Below, piece by piece: positions 23,988 through 34,300 of a DNA stretch of 64,000 nt. A program made the translations under genes and the position numbers. The notes beneath the pieces were generated by a model that made no database searches, was not told where the DNA came from, and saw only the letters and a program-made list of their open reading frames with translations. Every line of letters starts with the position of its first letter. The stretch's first letter is position 1. The stretch comes from Gracilibacillus halotolerans (GTDB taxonomy: Bacteria; Bacillota; Bacilli; Bacillales; Amphibacillaceae): contig NZ_JACHON010000005.1 in NCBI RefSeq assembly GCF_014206945.1, positions 62,001 to 126,000 on the forward strand, read 5' to 3'.

Positions 23988-25442
23988 TCATTCCTCTACT
24001 TCAATTAATATCTCTACCCGACGGTTTCGTTCTCTTCCTTCATCCGTTTCATTCGTAGCAATTGGCTCACGTTTACCAAAGCCTTCTATTTCAAATTCAT
24101 ACAATGATTCGTCTGAAAAATGAGAACTCAGTGAGTTATAAACATTATTCGCTCGATCCTCTGATAATCCCTGGTTAAATTCATCTCCACCAACATTATC
24201 GGTATGTCCATATATTTTTATCATACCTTTATACTCTTTGCTTTCTAGCCATTCCGCTATCTCTTTAATAGAACTCTTCCCAGCACTTGTTAGCTCACTC
24301 TCACCGAATTCAAATAAAATATCATCCGGCATAATAAGCTTTACTTCATCCCCATCTCGAGTAATATCTACATTTTCTGGAGTATCTTCATATTCAGGAT
24401 TCAGTGGAATTGTTAATTTTATCATCTGTTCTGTCTGATCTTCATAGCGTCTTTCCACAACATCCCCAGCAATATTTTCAAATTCTTCTCCATATGTATC
24501 AAGAATAGGTTTTCCCCGACGATGATTCCCACCAGCAATGGAATAGATCTCTAAGTACCCCTCATCTGTTAAGGATGTATATTCAACTGGCATTATGAAT
24601 GTACCATCTTTCTCGATTTCAGAACAATATAAAAATGTATTTTGACCAAACCACGATTCCTCATCACTATATATATTCCCGAATAATAGTAAGCCTTCCA
24701 TTAGGTTTGTTTTACCTTCTACATAAACGTAGCGATGATCGATTTCTGCTATTTCAGCTTCCATCCATACATCTGTTGCACCTTGATCAGTAGGAGGTTC
24801 CCCATACGTTTTCTCTTGGATGACGAACTCCTGACCAACTCTAGCTGGTTGTACGTCCTCTGCTAGTATTCGATATTGTGGCTCATCTCGGTATGCCATA
24901 AATTCTTCTATAACAAAAGGACCTTCCAAATGTTCTCCATACTCACCGAAAGTAGATCTTATTTCATCTCTTTTCTCATGAAGTGCTGTCACGCTTTCTG
25001 GTCGAAATAATAACTGCATTTGAACAGGCTCGTTCTGATCGGACTCAAAAAAGGTAGGATCAAATGGTACCGATTCTTGAATCACACCATTTTCACCAAC
25101 TTTTACATTTTCACTTTCGATTGATTGACTAACAATATAACCACCATAAGGATGGGAATAGGCTGCAACCCTTACCTCTACTCCTTCTGGTAGATTGGTT
25201 TGAACGTCTACATCTATAGAATCTTCTTGCAATGTAATAATACCTTCCATTGTTATGTAAGGAGAAATTTCTTCTTCCGCTTCATTCTTCTCTTCTTCCT
25301 CTTGTTGTTCGTCTTGTTGCTCATTTTCAACTACATTTTCTTCTTGCTCAGTTTCTACAGCTTGCTGTTCTGTTTCCTTATTGCAAGCGGTTAAAAAAAT
25401 CAATAATAAACAAAAAGTGTATAAGAACATACGGTTTCTCAA
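23988..25442 (-). CDS. Lipoprotein with C-terminal OmpA-like domain
   Basis: Exported lipoprotein of 484 residues. The signal ends in the lipobox LTAC (Cys20) and is followed by a strongly acidic Glu/Gln linker to about residue 65. The middle 300 residues are beta-rich and not recognised. The last 110 residues are an OmpA/MotB-type peptidoglycan-binding domain: a start at FEFGESELTSAGK, the core KIYGHTDNVGGDEFN, LSEDRANNVYN and the ending ERNRRVEILIE. It should tether the membrane to the wall. The first codon is a TTG; an ATG four codons later would leave the signal without positive charges, so the TTG is kept, though its ribosome site (AAGGG) is rather distant. OmpA domains are uncommon but known in Bacillaceae. 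Confidence 0.87.
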   Translation of the reverse strand: MRNRMFLYTFCLLLIFLTACNKETEQQAVETEQEENVVENEQQDEQQEEEEKNEAEEEISPYITMEGIITLQEDSIDVDVQTNLPEGVEVRVAAYSHPYGGYIVSQSIESENVKVGENGVIQESVPFDPTFFESDQNEPVQMQLLFRPESVTALHEKRDEIRSTFGEYGEHLEGPFVIEEFMAYRDEPQYRILAEDVQPARVGQEFVIQEKTYGEPPTDQGATDVWMEAEIAEIDHRYVYVEGKTNLMEGLLLFGNIYSDEESWFGQNTFLYCSEIEKDGTFIMPVEYTSLTDEGYLEIYSIAGGNHRRGKPILDTYGEEFENIAGDVVERRYEDQTEQMIKLTIPLNPEYEDTPENVDITRDGDEVKLIMPDDILFEFGESELTSAGKSSIKEIAEWLESKEYKGMIKIYGHTDNVGGDEFNQGLSEDRANNVYNSLSSHFSDESLYEFEIEGFGKREPIATNETDEGRERNRRVEILIEVEE

Positions 25443-25752
25443 AGTACTTTCACTACCCTTCGTTGCCTGATTAAATCCTTAATTATCGTAGCATGTACAG
25501 CGAATAATACAATGGGGAATTGGAAAAATAGACCTTTTCACTCTATAGATTATGGTACTAACTTCCTTGTAATAGGATAAGAGACCTGTCGACATACCAA
25601 ACGGAAAATGAACTTTTGGTAGCTATATTTCAATATTCATAGGGTGATAAGATTCATTTCTGCCAAACTTCCTTCTATCTCTTTATTTTCCTAACATATC
25701 CATTTATACTCAAGAGTTGTATGTAATTGAGAAGTTTTTGGAGGCTAAAAAT
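25443..25752. other. Divergent intergenic region, nothing recognised
   Basis: About 310 bp between the OmpA-domain lipoprotein gene (minus) and the next lipoprotein gene (plus). AT-rich; no convincing -35/-10 pair, hairpin or repeat was seen beyond the ribosome site at the right end. Confidence 0.5.
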
Positions 25753-26388
25753 ATGAAACCTGGAATTGCACTTATATTGATGCTTCTGATTACCATGTTG
25801 AGTGGTTGCCAAATAGGGAAAGATGTTAAACCGTCGGAAATGGATCCTAAGGATTTACCTGACGAACGGGCATTTCAAGATGAGTTTACGAGAGAGTTTT
25901 TACAATCAGTAGAAGAAACTAAGCCAGGTTATTATCCGTTTTTATCAAAGACCGGAAAATATAAGATGGATTTTCCTGCTGGAGGCCTAATTGACAAGTT
26001 TGGTTATACAATTAATAAAACTTATTTTGAATTTCTAGATGTCGGTATCAAATATCCCGATCAAACAGGTGCTAATCTTACTATTTCTTATAATAGAGAA
26101 AATAAAATGGATAATATTGAGAATCATTTAAGATGGTTCCAAGGAAGGTTAGGTGAACCCTACGATTTAGAAAAATACGAGGAAAAGACATATAATTTTT
26201 ATTACACAGGTTTTGAACGTAGTGGCTTTAGTTATCAAGTAGCATACATTCAAAATAAAAAAGTAGCTGGAGGCATTGAGTTAATTTATTTTACTGAGTG
26301 TCAGAAGAATAATTGTCAAGGTCAAAGTTTACTGAACAAACAAGACTTTTTTGATTGGATAAAAACAATACAATTTATTGATGATTGA
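25753..26388 (+). CDS. Lipoprotein of unknown function
   Basis: Exported lipoprotein of 211 residues. From the ATG at 25753, backed by TTTGGAGG eight bases upstream, the signal is MKPGIALILMLLITMLSGC with lipobox LSGC and Cys19. The frame is open 12 codons further upstream, but those codons would put charged residues before the signal and lack a ribosome site. The mature part has no motif I recognise; it is mixed alpha/beta, with a Cys pair near the end (ECQKNNC) that could form a disulfide outside the cell. The hybrid kinase gene follows 171 bp downstream in the same direction, but there is no evidence of cotranscription. Confidence 0.82.
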   Translation: MKPGIALILMLLITMLSGCQIGKDVKPSEMDPKDLPDERAFQDEFTREFLQSVEETKPGYYPFLSKTGKYKMDFPAGGLIDKFGYTINKTYFEFLDVGIKYPDQTGANLTISYNRENKMDNIENHLRWFQGRLGEPYDLEKYEEKTYNFYYTGFERSGFSYQVAYIQNKKVAGGIELIYFTECQKNNCQGQSLLNKQDFFDWIKTIQFIDD

Positions 26389-26559
26389 AATGCATTTTTC
26401 TATCCTGTTGTTTTCATAGAACATAAACATTTACTCAAAATAATAAATAAAAACACTCTAAAATTCGATATAATAGACGTATATAATTGAAATTATAATT
26501 GCTTTCTACTCTCACAATCATCAACTAATAATTTCATATAAAAATAAAATGTAAGGTTG

Positions 26560-29500
26560 ATGACATTGAAAAAACTCCAATCTAAAAACATGAAATGGAC
26601 ATTAATCATTCTTATTTTTCTCATTAGTGTAACAGCTATTCGGCTAACATGGATGAATTTCCTAACTACATTTGAATATCAAGAAAATCCGGAAGCACAA
26701 CAAGGAATTCTTGACCTCCGAGGAATGAGTTTCTCGGATAAACAATCATTTCTATTAGATGGTGAATGGGAGTTTTATCCCTCTGCACTTATACCACCCG
26801 AAGAAATCAACGGAAATACATACGATAAAATAAATCTAGCTATACAAAAATCTTGGCAGGATGCTTTTACAGATGACAATAGTGATTCTACATTTCGCTA
26901 TGGTACATATCGATTAAAAATACTACTAGATTCTAACATTGACAGTGACTTTCAACTGCGTATCAACGAAATTCGAAACGCCTCTGCGATTTATGCGAAT
27001 GGTGAACTGGTTGCCAGTTCGGGACAAGTTGCTACAAATATAGAAGAACATGATGCGCGCTACGTTCCCTACTCTGCTACTGTTACACCAGTTAGTAATG
27101 AAATAGATTTGGTGATACACGTTTCAAGTCATGACAAAAAAGGTGGTATAACAGGGTCGGTTCGATTCGGGACGGAAAAAGCTGTAGAGAAACGAACAAA
27201 CCTTATTATTGGATTACAATTATTACTTGCAGGTGTGCTATTATTTCACAGTATTTACGCCATCATTTTATATTTCCTAGGCGCAAAATCGAAGGTCTTG
27301 TATTTTTTCTCTTTATTAATTCTCAGTGCAATCGTGAGTGTATTAGTAACAGACGATAAAGTATTATATTCTTGGTTAACGGTTGAGCATGAATGGTCAG
27401 TAAAAATTCTGTACTTCTCTTATATAGGCGTAGCAGCTTTTTTACCGCACGTTATGAACAGCCTATTTCCGACCTATATTAGAAAAAGACGAATGCAAAT
27501 TTTTTCAATTGGTTGTGCACTTTATGCTCTGTTCGTACTAGTATCACCATTTCAATACATCATAAATACAAGTCCTGTATTACTATCTACTGTGCTCATA
27601 TTGTCTATTACTCTATCCCTTTACATTCTAGGTAAAGCAATTTTAGAAAAGGAAGACGTCATTTTTCTATTGCTTGCTTGTTTAGGTGTGATGGTGAATG
27701 TTTTATGGTCATTCATTCAACGACGACTTTCTATTGAAATTACTCATTACCCATTTGACCTAATTTTTGCAATACTCGCTTTTGCTGCCTTTTGGTTCCG
27801 TCGTTTCTTCCGTGCAACAGACGAGACAAAACGACTTGCTGAAAAATTGCTACTTGAAGATAAGCGGAAAGATACGTTTCTCGTTAACACATCTCATGAA
27901 TTAAGGAATCCTTTGTATGGGATAAACAATTTGACCCAATCGATTCTTGATGATAAGTCAAACCCAATTAGTAACGAGCATAGAAGTCGATTACAAATTC
28001 TCATTCAAATTAGTAACCATATGTCTTTCATGTTGGATGATTTACTTGATCTATCCAGACTAAAAGAAAATAGGATTCGGTTACAACTAACGAGTGTAAA
28101 TATCCAATCTGTAACATACGGTATATCCGATATTATTAAACTAATGCTGGATGGTAAGCCTATCAAATTGAATATCGACTTACCAGATTCGTTACCAGCT
28201 GTGTATGCAGACGAAAATAGATTGATGCAAATTTTATTCAATTTATTGCACAATGCTGCCAAATATACAGATGAAGGCACCATCACTGTACGCGCCGAAG
28301 CTCGAAACGGCATAATGTGCATTCATATAGAAGATACAGGAGTTGGAATTGAAGAAGACGTTTTGCAAACAATTATTCATCCCTACGAACAAGCTCACAC
28401 CAATGATGTAAGAGCAAGTGGGGGATTTGGTTTAGGTCTGAGCATTTGCAAACAATTAGTTGAACTACACGGTGGAAAAATTAAAGTGCAGTCCAGAATT
28501 GGAATAGGTAGTCGTTTTACATTTTCTCTGCCTCTAGCAAAAAAGAGTTCGATACAAGCTGGGGAGACGTATCCAGTACTACAGGAATCTAAAAAAGTAA
28601 TGGATGTTACACCAAATATAAGCAAACCTAATACAGAAGAAGAAACCGTGGCATGGAACATTAAACCGGAGATATTAGTTGTAGATGATGATAGTATAAA
28701 TTTAAAAGCGATTCTGCATCTTTTGGAAGTGGAGAACTATAAAATAACAACAGTCACCAATGCGACTGAGGCTCTTTCACTACTTGAAAAGGACCGATTC
28801 GATCTCGTTATTTCAGATGTGATGATGCCTCATATTTCCGGTTATGAATTAACTAAACTTATACGAAAAAATTATACGATTTCTGAACTCCCTGTATTGC
28901 TCTTAACTGCACGTAGTCGTTCGGTTGATATTTTGGCTGGATTCCAGTCAGGTGCCAATGATTACGTAAAAAAACCAGTCGATGGAAAAGAGCTTAAAGC
29001 GAAAGTTCGGGCATTAATCGATTTAAAATTATCTATTGAAGAACGTATACGCATGGAAGGTGCCTGGCTACAATCTCAAATTCAGCCACATTTCTTATAT
29101 AATACGTTGAATTCCATCGCCGCTCTTGGCGTAGAAGATCCAGCAAAAATGCAGGATTTACTAGAGGAATTCAGTAATTATTTACGGTTGAGTTTTGACT
29201 TTAGAAATGCGGATCCAGTTATTCCTCTCGATCAAGAACTAGCTCTTGTTCGCTCTTATTTACATATAGAATCGGTTAGATTTGGCGAACGTCTGGATAT
29301 ACATTGGGATATCGATTACGATGATCAGTTTTATTTACCACCCCTTTCTATACAACCACTTGTCGAAAATGCGATAAGACATGGGGTGATGCAGCAAACA
29401 GAAGGTGGAATGGTTTGCATTCGAATAAAGCAGCAAAATAATGATATAGAAATTGCTATCATCGACGATGGAAATGGTATGACGGAGCTAGAGGTTGAGA

Positions 29501-29688
29501 ATATTTTCAAACGAGAAGCTTCTTCCAACAAACGACAAGGAATTGGTTTACCAAATATTGATCGTCGATTAAAACAACTTTATAGTAATGGATTATCGGT
29601 ACAAAGCAGATTAGGGGAAGGAACCACTGTTTCTTTTCAAATCCCGATTAAAAAAGCAACCTATCCACTCTCAAAGGTTCAACAATAG
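26560..29688 (+). CDS. Hybrid sensor kinase with two kinase modules and a receiver domain
   Basis: Membrane sensor of 1,042 residues. A first helix (about 10-30) is followed by an extracellular beta-sandwich resembling the 7TMR-DISM sugar-binding type ([28 protein letters not shown]), then about seven helices (215-420). Next come a HisKA domain with His446 ([12 protein letters not shown]), HATPase ([12 protein letters not shown]), a receiver domain with Asp753 (VISDVMMPH), and a second, YesM-type His_kinase domain with His844 ([11 protein letters not shown]) plus a second HATPase (GNGMTE). Two complete kinase modules in one chain is unusual. The ATG at 26560 is chosen over the TTG one codon before. 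The convergent REC-wHTH-BTAD regulator gene is its likely partner. Confidence 0.9.
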   Translation: MTLKKLQSKNMKWTLIILIFLISVTAIRLTWMNFLTTFEYQENPEAQQGILDLRGMSFSDKQSFLLDGEWEFYPSALIPPEEINGNTYDKINLAIQKSWQDAFTDDNSDSTFRYGTYRLKILLDSNIDSDFQLRINEIRNASAIYANGELVASSGQVATNIEEHDARYVPYSATVTPVSNEIDLVIHVSSHDKKGGITGSVRFGTEKAVEKRTNLIIGLQLLLAGVLLFHSIYAIILYFLGAKSKVLYFFSLLILSAIVSVLVTDDKVLYSWLTVEHEWSVKILYFSYIGVAAFLPHVMNSLFPTYIRKRRMQIFSIGCALYALFVLVSPFQYIINTSPVLLSTVLILSITLSLYILGKAILEKEDVIFLLLACLGVMVNVLWSFIQRRLSIEITHYPFDLIFAILAFAAFWFRRFFRATDETKRLAEKLLLEDKRKDTFLVNTSHELRNPLYGINNLTQSILDDKSNPISNEHRSRLQILIQISNHMSFMLDDLLDLSRLKENRIRLQLTSVNIQSVTYGISDIIKLMLDGKPIKLNIDLPDSLPAVYADENRLMQILFNLLHNAAKYTDEGTITVRAEARNGIMCIHIEDTGVGIEEDVLQTIIHPYEQAHTNDVRASGGFGLGLSICKQLVELHGGKIKVQSRIGIGSRFTFSLPLAKKSSIQAGETYPVLQESKKVMDVTPNISKPNTEEETVAWNIKPEILVVDDDSINLKAILHLLEVENYKITTVTNATEALSLLEKDRFDLVISDVMMPHISGYELTKLIRKNYTISELPVLLLTARSRSVDILAGFQSGANDYVKKPVDGKELKAKVRALIDLKLSIEERIRMEGAWLQSQIQPHFLYNTLNSIAALGVEDPAKMQDLLEEFSNYLRLSFDFRNADPVIPLDQELALVRSYLHIESVRFGERLDIHWDIDYDDQFYLPPLSIQPLVENAIRHGVMQQTEGGMVCIRIKQQNNDIEIAIIDDGNGMTELEVENIFKREASSNKRQGIGLPNIDRRLKQLYSNGLSVQSRLGEGTTVSFQIPIKKATYPLSKVQQ

Positions 29689-29693
29689 AATGC

Positions 29694-29860
29694 AACATTC
29701 GATTTTCTGATTAAACATTGGATAACAGCGCTCAACATTGGATTTTCATACTTAACATCAGATTCACAGTGCCGAACATCAGATTCTGCACCCGTAACAT
29801 CTGATTCCCAACACCGAACATCAGATTCCGCCATCGTAATATCCGATTCTATCAGAAATG
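29694..29860. repeat. Intergenic 20/21-bp repeat array D (AACATNNGATTC family)
   Basis: Eight units: three of 20 bp, then four of 21 bp, then a last degenerate one. They begin AACATTCGATT, AACATTGGATA, AACATTGGATT, AACATCAGATT (three times), AACATCTGATT and AATATCCGATT. It fills the space between two convergent genes. In one minus-strand frame the 21-bp units read as a heptad containing Glu-Ser-Asp-Val, but there is no ribosome site and no homology I know of, so it is treated as non-coding. Confidence 0.85.
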
Positions 29861-29863
29861 TAA

Positions 29864-29893
29864 AAGGAATGGTCATTATGTCGACCATTCCTT
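29864..29893. terminator. Bidirectional terminator between hybrid kinase and response regulator
   Basis: Perfect 11-bp stem AAGGAATGGTC / GACCATTCCTT with an 8-nt loop, ATTTTT on the plus side and TTTTA on the minus side. It overlaps the response-regulator stop codon. Confidence 0.82.
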
Positions 29894-31033
29894 ATTTTTC
29901 TTCTTCCAGTCTTCATACCAACACGTAATCTCTGGTTGTGGCTCCTCTTGCAATTCTTTTTGCAACAGTTCCGTGATCTGTGCATAGGTTTGTTCAACCA
30001 TCACTTTTTGATTTCTTCTAGCATAGGCCTTCATTAAAAATAAATACGCTTTCTCTTCTAATGGGAACCGTTGAATAATCTCTGTCGCTAGCTCAATTAT
30101 TTTATCAGATTGTTTTTGCGTGTAGTAATAATTTAGTATCCAATAGACCGTTCTCATCCATAGCTGTTCTAAACGTTGTCTTTCACTTTCTATCCAAAAG
30201 TAATCATAGCCTTGCAAATAGTCGCCTTTATATAGGCTAATCGCATACTCAAATTCTTCAATAGTATCTTTTGAAATAGCTTGATCTTTCCGTACGATAT
30301 TCTCAAACTCTTCAACATCTAGGGATACATCTTCTAGCGTAAGCATATAACCTATTGAAGTATTTGATAGGAGAAAATGCCCATCATAGTCCTCTATTGT
30401 TTTTCTAATATGATAAATGGAGGTATATAATTGAGAAAAAGCTTTTTTAAGATCGAAATCTGGCCACAACAGTTCAATTAATTCCGTTTTATCAACAACT
30501 TGTCCGCGCCGATGTAATAAGTAATAGAATAATTGTTCAACCTTAGATGTTCGCCAGTTTGGACTTCTTAATTGATTATTTGAATCGAGGATAGCTACTC
30601 TTTGAAATAAAGTCATTTTTAGTTGTTTCGCTAGCGGTTTTTTCTGGCTGAGAGTATCATACGCAACTTTCTCAGTAATCCTCTCTATTGTGTTGGATAA
30701 CCTTTTAGCTGACACTGGCTTCATTACATAATCTAGCGCATTCAGTTCAAACGCTTGAATAGCATAATCATCATGTCCTGTAACAAAGACAATATGTAAT
30801 CGTGGATTCCTTTCTAATATCTTTTCTGCTAATTCGATTCCATTTATTTCTGGAATGTGAATATCCAAAAAAACAACCTCTACGTTTTTCTCATCTATGT
30901 AGTCGAATGCTTTCCACGGATTACTGAACTTACCAACAACTTCAATTGAAGAAATTCGATTAATTTGATGCTCTAAAAAATCTAACGCTAGCTTCTCATC
31001 ATCAATCAGTATAGCTTTCAAAGACATCCCCAT
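29876..31033 (-). CDS. SARP-like response regulator (REC - winged helix - BTAD)
   Basis: Response regulator of 385 residues. The receiver domain (about 5-120) has the acidic pair IDDEK, phosphoacceptor Asp in VVFLDIHIPEINGIEL and the Lys in VMKPVS. The central OmpR-type winged helix (about 140-235) includes RRGQVVDKTELIELLWPDFD and LYTSIYHIRKTI. The C-terminal BTAD helical repeat domain (about 250-375) matches the arrangement in Streptomyces antibiotic regulators, which bind heptamer direct repeats next to the -10 box. Exactly such repeats (TGTAKAG, 4-bp spacer) lie before the adhesin, ydaJ and cyclase genes of this window. The adhesin gene begins its operon just to the right. The cognate kinase is probably the hybrid sensor read towards it. 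Confidence 0.9.
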   Translation of the reverse strand: MGMSLKAILIDDEKLALDFLEHQINRISSIEVVGKFSNPWKAFDYIDEKNVEVVFLDIHIPEINGIELAEKILERNPRLHIVFVTGHDDYAIQAFELNALDYVMKPVSAKRLSNTIERITEKVAYDTLSQKKPLAKQLKMTLFQRVAILDSNNQLRSPNWRTSKVEQLFYYLLHRRGQVVDKTELIELLWPDFDLKKAFSQLYTSIYHIRKTIEDYDGHFLLSNTSIGYMLTLEDVSLDVEEFENIVRKDQAISKDTIEEFEYAISLYKGDYLQGYDYFWIESERQRLEQLWMRTVYWILNYYYTQKQSDKIIELATEIIQRFPLEEKAYLFLMKAYARRNQKVMVEQTYAQITELLQKELQEEPQPEITCWYEDWKKKNKEWST

Positions 31034-31271
31034 GTTCCTTTCCTGAAATTATTAATAAAAGTAGTAGATAAGAATTTCCCCTTGACTATATATCTATTAT
31101 TTATATATTCCATTATACCTTTAATCACAGGGGATTTCATCCATTATTCATACTTTATGCGTTTTTTATTTCCAATAATTTTCAGTTAAGGTAGAACCGT
31201 GGTACATCTACTCATAAAAATGTATGCGTCGCTTCTAATTAAAAAACGAATTCACTACAATAATAAAAGAA
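31034..31271. other. Upstream region of the SARP-like regulator gene
   Basis: About 240 bp, AT-rich. No TGTAKAG repeats and no clear promoter pair were seen, so there is no sign of autoregulation by the same sites. Confidence 0.4.
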
Positions 31272-31304
31272 GAGACTATCCTCTCAAATCGAGAGAATAG
31301 CCGT
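31272..31304 (-). terminator. Terminator of the adhesin gene
   Basis: Stem AGAC-CTATCCTCTC / GAGAGAATAG-GTCT with one mismatch and a 5-nt loop, 7 nt past the adhesin stop codon and followed on the minus strand by TCTTTTATT. Confidence 0.78.
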
Positions 31305-31311
31305 CTATTTA

Positions 31312-34300
31312 TTAGTTAAGTTTTCGTCGATATAAGAAGATTCCAACAAGTAATATCGCAATACCCGCCACTAAATAGTTAAATATACTTGTTGCTGTGT
31401 TAGGTAATGTACCTGTATCTTCTTGTTTCGATGCATTTACTGGTTGTGTTGGTTGATGTCCACTGCTAGTTTCTTGCTGTTCCTCAGTCGGTTCCTCTTG
31501 TTCCACTGTTTCCTCTAGCAATTGATTCTCTGCTGTTAACTGGATAGCGTCCGCTTGTCCTTTTACAATTTCAAAGAAAATTGGCGTATCATCTAACTGA
31601 TATCCTTCTGGTGCGCCCGTTTCCACGAACTGATACGTACCAGGCTTCAAGTCATCTACAATCAACATGCCTGCACGATCCGTAGTCAATCCAGTCAATA
31701 CTACATTTCCTTCATCATCACGGAGCTCAAACTCTGCACCTTCAAGCACAAGCTCATGATTATCACTGTCAACTTTCACCAATTCTACGGATCCTCTAAT
31801 TAATTCATTCATAGCTGTTACGGTGAAAATCATTTCTTGGCCTTTTTCAATTGTAAAGGCAATCGGTGTTGCATCTAACTGATAATATTCTGGAGCTTGT
31901 GTTTCGACAAAATAATAGCTACCTGGCTTTAAGCCTTCGACTACTAATCTACCATTTTCGTCTGTAACTAAATCTGCTTGGAGGATTTCTCCGTCAGCAT
32001 CTAGTAAATTAAAGACGGCTCCTTCTAATGGAATATCTTGTTGGTCTCTATCTACTTTTCTTAGTTCAACAGATCCAGTAGATAATTCATTCCCAACCTG
32101 CTTAATGACCGTTTCTACTTGTCCAATCTCAATGGTAAATTCGATTGGTGTTGTATCTAAGTCATAACCAAATGCTGCTTCTGTTTCAACGAATTGATAA
32201 TTACCTGGCTTCAAATCAGAAACAACAATTCGGCCTTCTTCATCTGTAATTAAATCCGATTGAAGTACATTACCGTCCAGATCTTGAAGCTCAAATGTAA
32301 CACCTTCAAGTGGAGCATTGTCATTGTCTACATCTACTTTAATCAGTTCTACGGATCCTGTTGATAATTCATTTTCAACTTCTAGCACAACTGTGGTCAT
32401 GTCCGCTTCTGTTTTCGAGCGTTCGATGGCAAATCCTATTGGCGTAGCGTCTAAATCGTAACCAAATGCTGCTTCTGTCTCTACAAATTGATAGTTGCCT
32501 GGTTTTAAGTCAGAAACAACAATTCGACCTTCTTCATCAGTAGTCAAACCTGCTTGAAGCACGTTCCCGTCTCCATCTTGAAGCTCAAACATAACATCTG
32601 CAAGTGGTGCACGTTCATTATCACTGTCAACCTTCACCAATTCTACTGAGCCTGTAATTAGTTCATTCATAGCTCTTACGGTGAAAATCATTTCTTGACC
32701 TTTTTCAATTGTAAAGGCAATCGGTGTTGCATCTAACTGATAATATTCCGGAGCTTGTGTTTCGACAAAATAATAGCTACCTGGCTTTAAGCCATCCACT
32801 ACTAATCTACCATTTTCGTCTGTTACTAAATCTGCTTGGAGGACTTCCCCGTCAGCATCTAGCAAGTTAAAGACGGCTCCTTCTAATGGAATATCTTGTT
32901 GGTCTCTATCTACTTTTCTAAGTTCAACAGATCCAGTAGATAGTTCATTTCCAACTTGTTTAATGACAGTTTCTACTTGACCAATCTCAATGGTAAATTC
33001 GATTGGTGTTGGATCTAAGTCATAACCAAACGCTGCCTCTGTCTCCACAAATTGATAGTTGCCTGGTTTTAAGTCAGAAACAACAATTCGACCTTCTTCA
33101 TCAGTAGTCAAACCTGCTTGAAGCACGTTCCCATCTTCATCTTGAAGCTCAAATGTAACACTCTCAAGTGGAGCATTGTCATTGTCTACATCTACTTTAA
33201 TCAGTTCTACGGATCCAGTAGATAATTCATTTTCTACCGATAGGGTTAAAATTTCTGCCTGCCCTTTTTCAATCGTAAATGTAACTGGTGTAGTATCTAA
33301 ATCGTAACCAAACGCGGCTTCTGTCTCAACAAATTGATAATTACCAGGTTTCAGATTAGAAACGACAATTCGCCCATCTGCATCAGTTGTCAAGCCTGCC
33401 TGAAGTACGTTACCTGAACGATCTTGTAGCTCAAACGTAACACCTTCAAGTGGTGCGCGTTCATTATCTATGTCTACTTTCACTAATTCAACAGACCCTG
33501 TAGATAATTCATTCTCCGCTTCTACTTCAACCGTATAGACATCTGAAGTAGTTCTTGCTCGTTCAATCGTAAAAGGTATTGGTGTAGCATCTAAATCATA
33601 GCCAAATGGTGCTACCACTTCGATAAATTGATAGTTGCCCGGCTTTAACTCAGACACGTTAATTTTACCTTCTTCATCGGTAACTAACTCACTTTGAATC
33701 ACGTTACCTTCTCCATCTTGCAATTCAAAAACTGCGTCGGAAAGTGGTGTATGATTGTTATCTATATCCATTTTCAGCAGTTCCACAGACCCTGCAATTA
33801 ACTCATTCATTGCCTGTACTGTATGGATTGTCTCTTGTCCTTTTTCAATCGCAAACGGAATTCGTGTCTCATCTAGCTGATAAAAATCTGGAGCTTGGGT
33901 CTCGACAAAATAATAGTTTCCTGGTTTTAAATCACCTATTACCAATCTACCATCTTCGTCTGTTTCAAGACCTGCTTGAAGGATTTCCCCTTCTTCGTCA
34001 AGTAAATCAAAGACAGCTCCCTCTAATCGAATCTCTTGCTGATCACGATCTACTTTTATCAATTCTACAGATCCTGTAGAAAGTTCATTCCCAACTTGCT
34101 GAATGACTGTTCCTACTTGACCGATTTCAATCGTGAATAGAATCGGCGTCGTATCTAAGTCATAACCAAACGCGGCTTCTGTCTCCACAAATTGGTAGTT
34201 GCCTGGTTTCAAATCAGAAACAACAATTTTTCCTTCTTCATCTGTTGTTAAATCTGATTGAAGCACATTTCCATCTTGATCTTGAAGTTCAAACGTGACA

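Noticed and set aside
29679-29888. Minus-strand frame with recurring Glu-Ser-Asp-Val heptads
   Set aside because: The heptad simply reflects the 21-bp period of array D. The other arrays do not keep a frame, and there is no ribosome site.
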